A DNA stretch of 64,000 nt from Przewalskia tangutica (Eukaryota; Streptophyta; Magnoliopsida; Solanales; Solanaceae). The stretch lies in assembly GCA_029844215.1 (NCBI GenBank), contig CM056730.1, positions 55,564,924-55,628,923 of the forward strand, given 5' to 3'. The notes under the pieces were generated by a model. That model searched no databases. It was not told the origin of the DNA and saw nothing but the letters and a program-made list of their open reading frames with translations. The position numbers and the translations under genes are program-made. Shown piece after piece: positions 24,109 through 36,148 of the stretch (positions are counted from its first letter, which is position 1; each line of letters opens with the position of its first letter).

Positions 24109-24880
24109 ATGCCTCCGCGTAGGGCAACCCGGGCCCAGGAGGGCAAGGCAGCCGAGGGAGCTGCGAGTAGAGTTCAGAGGGTGGCGAGGGCACAGGCCCA
24201 ATCATCACCTGAGTTAGGTGCTTCATTCGGGGATTTCTGCGACATCACTAGCCCCAGTAAAGTTTAGCACGGCGGCGGCAGTTCCTACTGCGGCCATGAT
24301 ATTTGAACCTTCAGTTCCACGACCAGGAACAGAGAATTTAGATTGCGAAAAGACAACCCTGTTACTAGCTATGGATTTGGCTACCAGAGAGTATACCGAT
24401 GTACCGCGAGCCTTGATGAATATCAACGAGAAGGTTGTGCGAAAGTAATTCTTCAAGTCGGGCTTGAGCATGGCCTGTGTACGGGCTTATGCGCAGCAGG
24501 CCGAGAAAACGTAGAGATCGACGGGTTAACGAAGGACAGCAGAAGAGGGCCAGAGCAGCAAGGTCCTTTAGTAACTTTTGAGGCGAGTCGCCTCACCAGC
24601 GGATTAGATTATGCACATCCACCAGTGCAGCGAGGTCCTCCACGAATTTCAGGACGTTCGGGGTATGCAGGAGTTGGTCAGAACTCCAGGGCTTAGGTTC
24701 CGCGATGTGGCGACGTCATCCCGGGGAATGTCGTCTTTTAGTTGGTACTTGTTGTACCTGCGGCCGTCAGGGCCATGTGTCGAATGGGTGACCTAGTAGG
24801 AGGACTTTGCCTTCAGTACCGGTGGGTAGTTCGTCACCTTCCTTAGCTATGCGCCCTACGGGGCAGGTTTGATTAAGAAC
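24109..24880 (+). pseudogene. gag: Shortened gag of element E lacking the capsid core
   Basis: The start ATG at 24109 gives an MPPRRAT-type N-terminus like the other gag genes. After about 85 residues (A/T/P-rich, then TREYTDVP) the sequence passes to what aligns with the region after the capsid (ACVRAYAQQAE, basic linker). It then shows a zinc-knuckle remnant at about 24753-24797 (CTCGRQGHVSN, final Cys lost). The conserved FYGSRPEDDPQEF, DWFDSWEL and FLPPQ segments are absent. Several stops and shifts remain. Element J shows the same reduced layout, so the loss predates both insertions. The protein could not build a particle without help. Confidence 0.65.
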
Positions 24881-25660
24881 GACTAAGGGGAGTGAAGCAG
24901 TAGATATAGATATATCTTTAACCCTCTAGAGTTTTGTTTATGTGATAAGGTGAGTATACCTTAAGTGCTATGTTCTGATAGCAGTGTGTTAGTTGTGATT
25001 AGAAATCATGGTGGGTTAACCGAGTAAGATTTTGGGGGATAGAGAAGGTGTGAGCCTTAGAGTTGTATACGTAGAGACCTTAGAGGTGAGGCCATCTCGA
25101 GAAAAGGTGTAGTGTTATGTTTGACCCTTATTGGAAGTGCATAGTGCACGTGAGTTATGTTGGGATAGGTCCCTAGTAGTGTGGAATGAAATGGGGTAGT
25201 TGAGCTAAGAAGACCGCTAGGTTTTCGAAACGTGATTAGTGAGATTGTTCCGGATCGGGGAGCTAGTATTGTGCGCGTTGCCGGGTCGGGTTGAGGCCAC
25301 GTTGCGGGTCAACCCGCGGTAGGTTTGGTGGTGGGGTCAGGTTGTGGTGGTCCCGCCTTGTGTTAGGGTTGTGAGGGTGTTAGGCCCAAGTTTAGTTAAC
25401 CAGCGTACGAGTTCGTGGATGCGTTCGACCAATGGTCGGGCCGATGGGGGCAGCCCATCGTGTTCTTGATCGAGGACCATTTACTGGTGTGTCGAGTTAT
25501 CGAAAGGTTGAAGGGCTGCACGGGGTGCCTACCTTTACCTTATGTCAGACGGTGAAGCCCAGGTTGTGGCTATTTTCGTTTTCTAAAAGTTTTACCAGGC
25601 AAGGATAGGAACTCAGGTGAGTCTCGGAATCACATTCGCCCTCGGGCCAGTGTTTGGATT
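24881..25660 (+). other. Non-coding block replacing pol in element E
   Basis: Stop-rich; no pol motif. Homologous to B 13370-13800, H 63517-64000 and J 57181-57960. It contains GTGCA-TAG-TGCAC at 25137-25149 and the CGGGTTGA…TCAACCCG stem at 25287-25316. Confidence 0.65.
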
Positions 25661-26300
25661 TCAGGGATAGTTGTGAAGATTGTTGTCTCCGGTGGAGGGA
25701 GTGTTTAAGCTACCATTTCAGTGTTCGGATGTCGCCTTATTAAGCCTTGTAGGGGGCGGATGTGTAAGTTGCCGGTCGAGTGGTTCGATGTTGGCAAGGT
25801 TGACAGTTAGTTGAGCTTGTTCCGGCACGTGGATAGTGAGAAGCTTGTCTAGAAGAGGTTCTGGCAGCTCAGAGAAATCGTGCGGATAATCGGCGACGAC
25901 GCTTATAGTTGAGTTGGCGGTCGGTCTTCTTGAAAGTACCACGGTTTGGGTATGACGAGTTTTGGAAAACAGAGGAACTTAGCCCGAGTTACTTTGGGCC
26001 GCACGAGTTCATGTGAAGGATAGGCGGGTTGCCTATATGTTAGCTTTGCCGTCCGACTTAGGAGGCGACGTCCGGTCTTCGTATTGTTATGATCGGGAAA
26101 GTATCGAGATCCATCGAGTGTTCCCGATTAATGATGACCACGTTAGAGATAGTAACCGAGTTTTGAATCACGGCGTGTCGAGAATGTGGTAAGAGTTCGA
26201 GTGTCGACATCCTCGGGATCATGGCGGCGGTACCATTTGTTGGGTCGTCGGAGCAAGGCTCGCGACAAAGTGACAAAGTGGTATCTCTGACGAGTAAAGA
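25661..26300 (+). pseudogene. Decayed integrase C-terminus of element E
   Basis: Positions near 25725-25800 match the MAPYEALYGRKC…WFDVGE stretch of intact integrase but with in-frame stops (the TAT of ALYG reads TAG). A GKVAYELDLPSDLE counterpart lies near 26025-26070, and a counterpart of the IGDPS stretch near 26105. It has no usable frame. It shows that this lineage arose from an autonomous ancestor by internal deletion. Confidence 0.7.
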
Positions 26301-26568
26301 GAGAAGCGAGCATGTATGGCGAGCATAGATGTGATCATTTCTTTTGTAAAGAGAAGGTGCTAAGGAAGTATATTTTAGTCCCCGGTGAGAAGTTTTTAGT
26401 TGTGTTGATTAGAGGAGTTTACCTCGTGGACTTAGATAGAAGTATGTGCTGGTGTTTTACGTGGCGGTGTGGCGGGATTGTTTTCGTAAGTATAGCGATG
26501 AAGACTATCTTGCGCGTTTGTCTTGAGATTTAGAAGGAACATTGGACGAATGTTTCTAAGGAGGAGAA
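26301..26568 (+). other. Interior 3' end and polypurine tract of element E
   Basis: No frame of note. An inverted repeat AACATT/AATGTT lies at 26538-26554, with a base missing compared with other copies, followed by the polypurine tract AAGGAGGAGAA at 26558-26568. Confidence 0.75.
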
Positions 26569-28850
26569 TGTTATACCGTATTTCGGAGTATATGCGTGGG
26601 GCGTGCGTAGAAAATTTGAACTTGAGATAGTAGCTTGGCCGAAATTTATTTGTGCACAACACCCGGTTAGAGTCGTTTTTCGACGAAAAGTTTTCACAGC
26701 TTTCGTAGGGGAATTTACGGCGATGTCATTTTTAATTTTTTCGGATTTTTACGAGAGACGAAAAATTTTTGACCAAAGGGAGGCGACATGGCACCCTCCA
26801 ATTGGTGGACTTGAATCGTCCATGGGACGAATTGGATGAACTTTGGCACGTTTTTGTGCCTTGCACAAAGTCAAGGAGTTGGTAGGATATTTGTGTTTAG
26901 TTAATCCTCACCCTACACTTGCCTTGCACTTGGCAAGATCTTGGCCTTTGGTTGGCCATCCCTTGACCTATAAATACCCCTCTCCCTTTGATGAATTCTT
27001 CATCCTTTCCACAAATCTCTAAGTGTTAAAATCCCCCCCTCTCTTGTTGTTGTTCTCGTCCCTCCCCATGGCGAGAGCCCTCCCATGTGTGGCCTTGTGG
27101 CCGAGACTTCACCCCCCCTCCTAGTGGTGTTGTTCTCGTATAATATACCCCCCCTCTTGGTAGAAATACTCTCAAAAGTATTGTTATAATGCCCAAATTA
27201 CCTTAGCCGTATACCTTGTAGTATTCTAAGGTTATACTTATACGAAAAGCCCAGAAATACTATTATACTTCCCTTCCGTCACAAAACCGAAACCCTAAGG
27301 AAAATCTCCACAGTTAGTTGGAGTATTAAGTAGAAGTTGGTTAGAACTTCTAAGGGTTGTTTGGAGCGGGTTGGAGCACACGGAGTAGGAGCTAAACCTT
27401 GCTCAGGATCGACATTTAAACTCGGATAATTATGGGCTTATCGAGGTAAATATCTTGTCCCTCTATTGTAATTGGAAATTACATGATTGTTAGACTATAT
27501 AGTTGAAGTATACTATATATATAGAACTGAACGTTGTTGTCGGCAATGTCTTTGGACTTAAGCCTGAATAATAAGAAACCTTTTCGAAAGAAGAATCTTG
27601 TTGTATTTACATGGGCGTATTCTGATGAGACTTGTGTAGCTTTTCCGTGGAGTAGAATTGTACCCGTTAGGGTTAGACGTATAACCCCCCCCCCCCCGGT
27701 TGGCTTGGTGGCCGGCCTCGGTTGAGGAGGTGATTTCTTATTTGTTGCGGGAGAGTCTGCCAAATTTTGTAGAATGTTCTCGATGAGAGCTAAATGTTAA
27801 TAGCGCCTTGTGGCCTTATAGGTTGAGGTACTACGTGTGGCGCGATCTACTTGGCAAGGAGTAGCCGACGGTTGGAAGTACTTGGGCGTTTTGCTATTAG
27901 TCGATACTCGTCGCGGTATGTGAACCTCTTCCTATCTCTTCTAGCATGATATGTGTGAACTATGTAGTGCGGTAGGCGTACGTGTGCTAAACGTATTTGA
28001 TTGATTTAAAACATAAAGTGTTATAACGGCTTTATGGGAAGTTGGTTATATGACTTTATGTTGGTAAGAAAATACTTGTGGTCTTTAAAGGTAATGAATT
28101 GAACTATAAGCGGCTTGTTATGTGTTAATAAAGAACTTGAAGTATTTCAAAAGATTTTGAATCATTTTGAAAGAAGAAGTAATACTTGGTTTTGAAAAAC
28201 TTAAGAGTTATACTAGCTTTATGGGAAGTTAGGTATAACGGCTTAAGAATGTTTCTTGATTTGAATCAGAATGTGTATCGACAAACCACTGCAGCGTTAA
28301 TAAAGGGAATGTTTTGACTAATTAAGTATTATTAAAACCAGAGAAACTTCCATCTGCATAGAAGCTAAGATGAGACAAAATGATATTTCCTAGATCACAT
28401 TTCTTTGTAATAAGATTGTTATAAACAAGAATATCCTACTCACATATAAGACTTATGTTTCTCAGATTGTTTAAAAGAGAATTATATTCTTAAATGAACA
28501 AGACTATGAACTACGAAACCTTTCTAAAATAAGAAACGTGAACATTTGAAATTAGGCAAACTTGGACGTTTGGAAAATAATGTTGTTACTTGATTTTACA
28601 AAGGTAAGTGTTTTGGTTTATTTAAAAAGACAGTCACTCTATTTTATACTACGGGTATTGTGTGACTTATGTGAAAGCAACGGATCTTTTAAAAGATTTA
28701 ATGTATGAAGTACTTTAGGGGTAGATACCCGAACTTGTTAGCTTAAAGTACCTTGTGTGAATAACTTGATTGTGCTGGTTTGAGATAGCCTTGTAAATAC
28801 TTTCTTGTTGATGTGATAAGTGAAAATGTTAGGATGCTACGCGTGTTAGT
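26569..28850 (+). repeat. 3' LTR of element E, first part
   Basis: Matches 20526 to about 22805 of the 5' LTR. TATA box at 26969-26976. It stops at element F, whose TTAGT target is 28846-28850. Confidence 0.9.
26969..26976 (+). promoter_or_regulatory. LTR TATA box
   Basis: TATAAATA in the conserved context. Element F splits this LTR downstream, so a full LTR transcript is unlikely. Confidence 0.55.
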
Positions 28851-31271
28851 TGTTATACCCCGTATTTCCAGAGTATGTACGTAAAGGAATACGTACAAAA
28901 AGTTTGGTCTTAAAGTTAGGCCTTGGACGATTTTTTAGGCACAACTCTCAAAGCGAACAGTTTCGAAAAGCGTTTCCACGACTTTCGTAGGATAAATTCG
29001 GCTATGTCATTTCTAATTTTTGCGGATTTTTCAGAGACGTAACACTTTGGACCAACGAGAGGCGACACTTGCCACCCTCTCATTGGTGGACTTGTCACAA
29101 TAGGGCGAATGGATGACCATCCTTGTCATAAAGTTGGTTAGATATTTTGTGTGCAAGTTGGCTAGGTACACTTGCCCTAATCTTGACCTTACACTTGCCT
29201 AGCACTTGGCTAAATCTTGGCCATTGGTTGGCCATGTCTTGACCTATAAATACCCTCTTGAGATGAAGAGTTCTTCATCCACAAAAGCTTTCCAAGTCTA
29301 AAATCCTTCCTCTCCCTTTGTAAGCAATTCGTCCAACACACCCCCTCCGAGAAGCTTGGCGAGGCTACCCCACTAGCCTGGCGAAACCTACCCCCTCCTT
29401 GGTAGAAAAGTTGCCTTCTTGTATTGTTATAATGCCCAAAATACCTAGCCCAAATACCTTAGTACTTAGTAGAAGTTGTGAAGAACTTCTAAGGTTTCCT
29501 TAGACATCTGACTTAGGAGCAAAACCTTGCTCAGTGCGACTTTTCTAGGATATTATTGGGCTTACAGGGTAACTAATCCTAACCCTCTTTTGAATTAGAG
29601 AATACTTCATGTTGTAGAATAAGAATAGTATAAATACTTAGAAGAATATCACAGAATAGAATTGAGCTGCTATCACGGTAGAAGGGTTTAAAGAAGAATA
29701 ATTGAGCGTACTCGCGTAGAATTTGTTTTCACTGATGAACTCATATAGCTCATGGGTAGGGTTGTCTGCCCAACTTTCCATAGAATTGTGAACCCTCTGT
29801 TTAGAATGACCCTCGAGTAGTCTTTGATAGATATCTGTGACTATTATGGTGACTCTCTGCGCGACATATTGACTTGGCGGTGGTTTTATTTGAGAAGGTA
29901 TGTGATTCTTCCTAAAGCATGATATTTTACAATATATATAGTGCGGTAGGCGTACATGTGTTAAGCTGGATAATAACTATGGCAATGTCTTTGACTTAAG
30001 CTGAATAATACTTACGGCAATGCCTCCGGCTTAAGCTGAATAATACTTACATGATGCCTCACGGCTTAAGCTGAATAATAAGAAGCGAAAACATTTCAAA
30101 AGACTCTTTGAATCATATTATGAAGAGAACTAATTGGTTTTAAAAGCGAAGCTTAAGAGTTATACTAGCTTTATGGGAAGTAAGTATAACCACTTAAGAT
30201 TGATAAAAGAAACAAGTTTGCCTATGTGTTTATAATGGACTTATATTGTGAAAAGAATAATAAGATGGTTTGATAAGTAGACATGATATGATGCTATGTG
30301 TGTTAGTATCTTGTAACGTTTGTATAGGTGAGTATCCTTGTTGTGCTTATGTTACTTAAAAGATAAGTTGTTATGTTAGTATACTATCACTCACCTCTTG
30401 AGATGGTACCGGGGGTTAAGCTGCCCTCCGATGCGGGGTAGACTCGGTGATGCAGGACCGTGATTCGAGAATACCTCATGCGGGTCGGGGGCCTATGCGG
30501 GCTCTGAGAGTTCGAGTTAGTATGCGGGGTTATGCCTCATGCGGTCTATGTGGCCATGCGGACAGCGAGTCGGGGCGATGCGAGGTAGCTACCCTCGATG
30601 CGGGGTTATACCTCATGCGGGCCCGTGTGAGTGGCCTATGCGGACTCGGGAGTCGAGATTAGGCTTGCGGGAATGATGATATGGGCGAGTGGCCCTGTTT
30701 CGATCATTCGCAGCCTAGACAAGACCTATTACAGTTACCTATTGTTGCTCTTGTTTGTGATGTGGCACTACGTGCGGTTTCCTTGGTTGTTTCACACATA
30801 TTTGTAAACTGGTTTTAAAAATGATATGTTTTCATTTAAGTACTTTACAGTTTCGCATACTTAGTACCTGTTGTACTGACCTCCTTCGGGGGGCTGCGTT
30901 CATGCCGCGGTAAGGGCAAGCAGTGCTAGATCCGCGTCCTTAGGATCTACGTTGGTGTCGGAGCTCCATCTCTTGGAGGCTCTACTTTTGGTATGATCTC
31001 CTGTTGTAGATAGTTTTATCTGATCGGGGTATGGCGGGGCCACTCGCCATAGTTGTATATTTCCTTAGAGTGCAGTGAGTGTTATGCGATGTCGGATGTA
31101 GCTGCTAAAACATGATTATATATATATCTTAGAAAGCGATGTTTTCTCACAAAATCGTATGTCTTGTTTTATAAAGCTGTTTCATGTCTTGCTTTATGTT
31201 TCCGATTACTCGATGTATGACTACTTGGGTGCCGGTAAGGCACGATCCACGAACCGGAATGGGTCGTGACA
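28851..31271 (+). repeat. 5' LTR of element F (2.4 kb)
   Basis: It starts TGTTATACCCCG and ends GGGTCGTGACA. TATA box at 29245-29252; GTATGT donor-like site at 29898-29903; three GGCAATG…GACTTAAGC-type repeats at 29975-30085; ATGCGGG-rich repeats at 30425-30660. It lacks the AATAAA-containing 70-base block found in the 3.4-kb LTRs. No gene. Confidence 0.9.
29245..29252 (+). promoter_or_regulatory. LTR TATA box
   Basis: TATAAATA in the conserved GACCTATAAATACC context. Confidence 0.65.
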
Positions 31272-31275
31272 AAAG

Positions 31276-31287
31276 TGGTATCGAGCG
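31276..31287 (+). promoter_or_regulatory. Primer-binding site, damaged read
   Basis: TGGTATCGAGCG, the same deviation from TGGTATCAGAGC as in element E. Confidence 0.8.
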
Positions 31288-31470
31288 ATTAATCCTCGGA
31301 AAGTGTCTGACGTATCTAGTAGAGTCTTGATTATCGGTGTGTTGTGCACCACACCAATGTCGAGGAGGCTATAGGATATTTAGGATTGGTTTCCGTTCTT
31401 CTCATTCAGAGATCGTGCTTTAGAGGCGTGTTATAGGTTGGACCCCTCTAACGTATTCCTTTCTGTGATT

Positions 31471-32740
31471 ATGCCTCGCGTAAGGCAACCGGGCCCAGAA
31501 GGGCAAAGCGGCCAGGAGGCGCTAGCGAGACACCAGTCACGAGGCTCGAGGCCAGTCTATACGAGGCGGCGAGTTCTATGGCGCCGCCGGCCCAGCCGAG
31601 AGACCACAGTACCCACACCTCGTCCCACGATGCAGGCGGAGAGTTAGGAAATACAAGAGATAACCCGACTTTTGGCTAAAGTTGTGGCCCGATACGAGAG
31701 AAGGCTGGATCGCGGCGATTCGGTTCGGCTCGGTCGCGTCGCGCCGTTGTTCACCGGCGAGAGTTTGAGGCTACGAGACTTCTTGGTGTAGCCAGCGGAG
31801 TTTTATGGATCGGCGGGAGGATGATCGCGAGGAGTTCATCCGTCGGCAGAAGGATTTTGAGAGTGATCGAGCGTCGGAGACCGGTCAGTGATCTTTGGTT
31901 CCACATAATTTGCGTGATACCGCGATCGATTGGATTTGATTCATGGGAGTTATCCGGGAAACCGCAGCGTCCCGGTACTTGGGATGAGTTCTCGGAGGCT
32001 TTCCTCACTCACTTCTTGCCTCGCGGATGAGGAGGCGCGGGTGATAGATTTTTACTCACGAGGCGAGAGAGGGCCTTGCGTCGGGAGTACAATGTCGAGT
32101 TTGATTCATTGGCTCGATATGTCCCGGCATTGGTAGCGAATATGGAGGATAGGGTGCACGCTATGTCACCGGGCTGAAGCGACTATATGGCGAGTCATGT
32201 GCGGGGTTTCTCTCGGCCGGGTATGGACATTACCGCATGCGAGCTCACGCCCTTGGATGCGAGGCGCGAGGTCGGCGAGTGGGCGAGCGGCGAGAAGAAG
32301 TCGGGGCGGGAGGTCTTACGGTGGTTATCGTGGTGGCGGCCTCGGCGGCGATCTAGGTCGCACCACGGCCGGCCTGAGCACTCTGCACCGTCCTCGGCCT
32401 GACCCACGATTTCGAGGCGGACGGGGCCGGGGCTTGAGCGTCGAGGGTAGCGAGGTATTGGCGATCGGGACCACCCGGTGTGGCGTCGGTAGATCCCATG
32501 CGGGAAGTGTGGTACTACTTTTGGATCTTATTCTGATTGTAGCGGCGAAGTCACTGCGGCTGTCAGGCCGAAGCGTGGCGGTGGTAGGGCTCGACCGAGT
32601 TACATTGCGGCCATCATCTCCTCTGATTACTCGCCGGGCGAGGTGCTCATGGGTCGCCAGTCGCGGCGGAGGCCGTGGCTCGGGTCGATTCTAGCGGTCC
32701 TCGAGAACGCATTTATGCTTTGTCGGCCAGCGGATCGAGG
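31471..32740 (+). pseudogene. gag: gag of element F, frame-broken
   Basis: The start ATG at 31471 matches the other gag genes (MPR-type N-terminus, then basic residues). Pieces of the capsid core can be read: SLRLRDFLV-like near 31765-31790, EFYGSAG-like near 31800, FIRRQK-like near 31840, IDWI-type and FDSWELSG near 31925-31965, TWDEFSEAFLTHFLPRG near 31976-32030, EYNVEFDSLARYVPAL near 32085-32130. A G/R-rich linker follows (32250-32450), and the zinc knuckle near 32515-32560 cannot be read cleanly. It runs into the protease without a clear stop, consistent with a single gag-pol frame. At least six shifts are needed. Confidence 0.75.
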
Positions 32741-35700
32741 CCTCACTTTGATGTCGTCCAGTACCTTATCGGTTCGGGTTTGATGTGTATGCTTTGATAG
32801 ATCGGGTTCTACTCTGTCTATATATCTCCACTTGTTGCTAGTAGGATAGGGATAGAGCACGAGTCCATTGACCACTTTCGAGTAGCTACGCGATGGGTGA
32901 TTCGGTGGTAGCTCGGCGGGTATATAGGGCTTGTCTGTGACCATTCTGATCGTCGGACCACAGCGACTTGATAGAGTTGGAGATGATTGACCGGCGTGAT
33001 TATGGGGATGGATTGGCTAGCTTGCTATGCCAATGTAGCTGCGAGAGAAAGTAATGCAGTTCCGGTTTCACGAGGCCGGTTGTTGAGTGGGAGAACGCGG
33101 TATCGTGAGGTAGGTTTATTTCCTACCTCGAGGCTAGGAAGATGGTGCGAGAAGGGTATATCTACCATCTCGTTCGGGTGTTTGATCTGAAGGCTGCGGT
33201 ACCAGATTTTCCGTCAGTTCGGTGGTCGAAGTTCCCGGGCGTGTTTCGGATGACCTCGGGTATCCCTCACGAGAGGAGATCGAGTTTTGTATAGATGTGT
33301 TGCGGATACTCGGCCTATTTCCATTCCATGTCTGAGAATGGCTTTGCCGAGTTGAGAGAGTTGAAGGATCGGCTTAGGGATTTGCTAGAGAAGGGCTTCA
33401 TTAGGCCTAGTGTTTCTCCACAGGGAAGCCGGTATTGTTCGTGAAGAAGAAGGGCGGGGCGGCTGCGCATGTGTGTTGATCTGAGCGGTGAACAAGGTGA
33501 CCATTAAACGAGATACCCGCTTCCTAGGATTGATGATTTGTTCGACCGGATTTGCGAGTGCGAGATGTTTCTCGAGATTGATGCGGGATCGGGCTATCAT
33601 CAGTGCGAGTCGAGAGAGGTGGATGTCCTAGGGTGCATTCGGACGATGCGGGCATTATGAGTTCGGTCATGTCTTTTGGGTTGACGATGCTCGTGGTATT
33701 CATGGATTTGATGAGCAGTGTTCAAACCATTTTGGACACGTTTGTGATAGTGTTCATTGATGATATCTTGGTTTATTCGCTCGAGCGAGGAGCATGCGAG
33801 CATTTGAGGCTATCTTGTGATTCTCGAGACCAGCGATTATGCGCCAAGTTTTCCAAATGTGAGTTTTGGTTGACTTGATGGCGTTTCTTGGGCATATTGC
33901 CGGTGATGGCATTCGAGTTGTCTGGCGAATCGGCGATCGAGACTTGGCCTGAACTCTTACTCCGACGAGGTTCGCGATTTTACGGGCCTTGCGAGGTATT
34001 ATCGGCGGTTCGTGGAGAAGTTTGCTTCTATCTACGCACCATTGACTAGGTGACTCGAAGGCGGCCAAGTTTGATGGTGATGCTTGTGGCGGGGTTTCGA
34101 TTCTTGAAAGAGAGGCGGCGGCCGCCGTTCTTACTCTTCCGGAGGTCGGATGGTTATGTTGTGTATTGTGATCGTCGAGCATCGGGTTGGGATGTGTGTT
34201 GATGCGGCATGGCGGGGTTATAGCATATCGTCAGCGATTGAAGAAACACGAGAGGAACTACCCGCGTGATTTGGAGTTGGCGGCCGTGATTCGCTTTGAA
34301 GATCTGGAGGCACTATTTGTATGGGGTTCACGTGGATATTTTTACGGACCACAAGAGCCTCGGTATATCTTGCGAGAGGAGTGAACTTACGGCGAGAGCG
34401 GTGGTTAGAGTTGCTTAAGGATTACGATGTTGATATCTGTACCACCGGGAAGGCGATGTTGTGGCGGATGCTCTTAGTCGTAGGTCGATGGGAGCCTATC
34501 GGATGCGGACTAGAGAGGAGGGACATGGTTCGTGATTTGCATCGATTAGCGAGCCTTGGTGTCCGTTTGATTGATTACGATAGCGATGGGGTTAGAGTTC
34601 GTGAGGTTGCCGAGTCTTCCATCGTCGAGGAGGTGAAGAAGCGGCAGTTCGAGACCCGGCTTTGATTCGATATCGTGTCTGACTCTTGAGAGGGCAAGGG
34701 TCCTTTTGAGTAGCACTGATGGGGTGCTAAGGTTGAAAGCGGTATGTGTTCGGATGTTTGAGGACTTGGCGGCGAGTTCTTGGGGAAGCACACGGCCGCA
34801 GCGTTACTCTATCCATCAAAGTCGACCAAGATGTACCACGACCTTAGATCGTGTATTGGTGGGATGGTTTGAAGAGGGGCGTTGCGAGTTCGTAGCTCGG
34901 TGCGTGTTGTCGGCGGTGAAGGTAGAGCACGAGAGACACGGTGGTTTGTTGCGGCGATAGAGATCCCGACACGGAAGTGGGAGGTAATCAACATGGACTT
35001 CATCACGGGATTACCTCGCACTCGGAGGAACATGATTCTATATGGGTTATCGTCGGCGGTGGCGAAATCAGCCCACTTTCTTCCGTCGGGGCGACTTTTG
35101 GTGAGATTATGCGGACTTTACATCCGAGAGATCGTCGGTGCATGAGTCCCTACTCGATCATATCGAGCGAGAGCCGGTTTGACGGCTACGGAGAGTCCTT
35201 CGAGAGGGTTTAGGGGCGCAGTGAGCACGATCGCATTTCATCCTGCGAGCAGAGACGAGGCGAGCGCACTATCCGGACTGCGAGGATATCTGCGAGCTGT
35301 GTTATTGACTTCAGTGGTAGTTGGGAGGATCATTTGCCTCTAGTTGAGTTCGCGTATAATAATAGCTACCACTCCGGTATTGGATGGCGCCTTATGAGGC
35401 CTTGTATGGGAGGAAGTGCGGATCGCCTATAGGTTGGTTCGAGGTGGGCGAGGTGCGGCTAGTGGGACGGATTTGGTACAGTGACGATGGATAAGGTGAA
35501 GCTTATCAAGGCGGCTATTAATGACTCGAGTCGGCGAAGTCGTATGCAGATCATCGTCGTCGACATGCAGGTTTGCGATTGATGATTAGGTTTTCTGAAG
35601 GTGTCACCCATGAAGGGTGTGATGAGATTCGGGAAGAAGGGTAAACTTCGGCCCAAGTACATTGGGCGTTTGGTGTCGCGAGGTAGGCAAGGTTGCCTAT

Positions 35701-36020
35701 GAGTTGGATCTGCCGTCCGATCTGGAAGCGGTGCATCGATGTTTCACGTTTCTATCTTTGAGAGATGTATCGGGGATCCATCTAGGGTACATCCGATTGG
35801 CGATGTCCGGTGGCCAGGGGTTATCGTATGAGAGATTCCATAGCGATGTCGATCGTCGGGTTAGGCGTCTGGACGAAGGGCGTGGCTTCCGTCAAGTCTT
35901 GTGGCGGAACGAGCTCAGGAAGGAGATGACGTGGGAAGCCGAGGAGGACATGAGGCAGAAGTATCCTCACCTGTTCCCCACCCCTCCAGGTAATTCACTT
36001 TCCTACTTGTAAATCTTCAT
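32741..36020 (+). pseudogene. pol: pol of element F, frame-broken but complete in domain order
   Basis: The protease FDVYALID site lies at about 32775-32800. VIMGMDWLACYANV is at about 32997-33040. RT: ELKDRL..LEKGFIRPSVSP near 33355-33420, MCVDL near 33470, and catalytic FIDD at 33753-33764 followed by ILVYS. A YYRRFVEKFASIYAPLTR segment lies near 34000-34055. RNase H runs 34140-34460. The integrase zinc region follows near 34790-34960, then NMDFITGLPR at about 34990-35020. The integrase end, with YEALYGRKCGSPIGWFEVGE, is near 35390-35450. GKVAYELDLPSDLEAV lies near 35685-35730. The chromodomain-like tail runs 35820-36010 and ends EEDMRQKYPHLFPTPPGNSL. The last ORF (35662-36012) stays open for 116 codons. 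The domain order with RNase H before integrase and a chromodomain-like end fixes it as a chromovirus of Del/Tekay type. It would supply protease, RT and integrase for itself and possibly for B, E, H and J. Confidence 0.8.
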
Positions 36021-36148
36021 TATCGTTTATGCCTAGGTGTTGTTTATGGCCGTGTGTGGCTTTTGCAAACTGTTTAAGTTTTGAAGAACCTTATCGTTAT
36101 CTGTCTTGGGAAGGAACATTCGGGACGAATGTTTCTAAGGAGGAAGAA
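36021..36148 (+). other. Untranslated 3' interior of element F with hairpin and polypurine tract
   Basis: A perfect inverted repeat AACATTCG / CGAATGTT lies at 36115-36133, followed by the polypurine tract AAGGAGGAAGAA at 36137-36148. Confidence 0.8.

Noticed and set aside
24218..24471. Complementary-strand frames opposite the shortened gag
   Set aside because: They mirror the gag strand (A/T/P-rich sequence read in reverse) and have no independent support.
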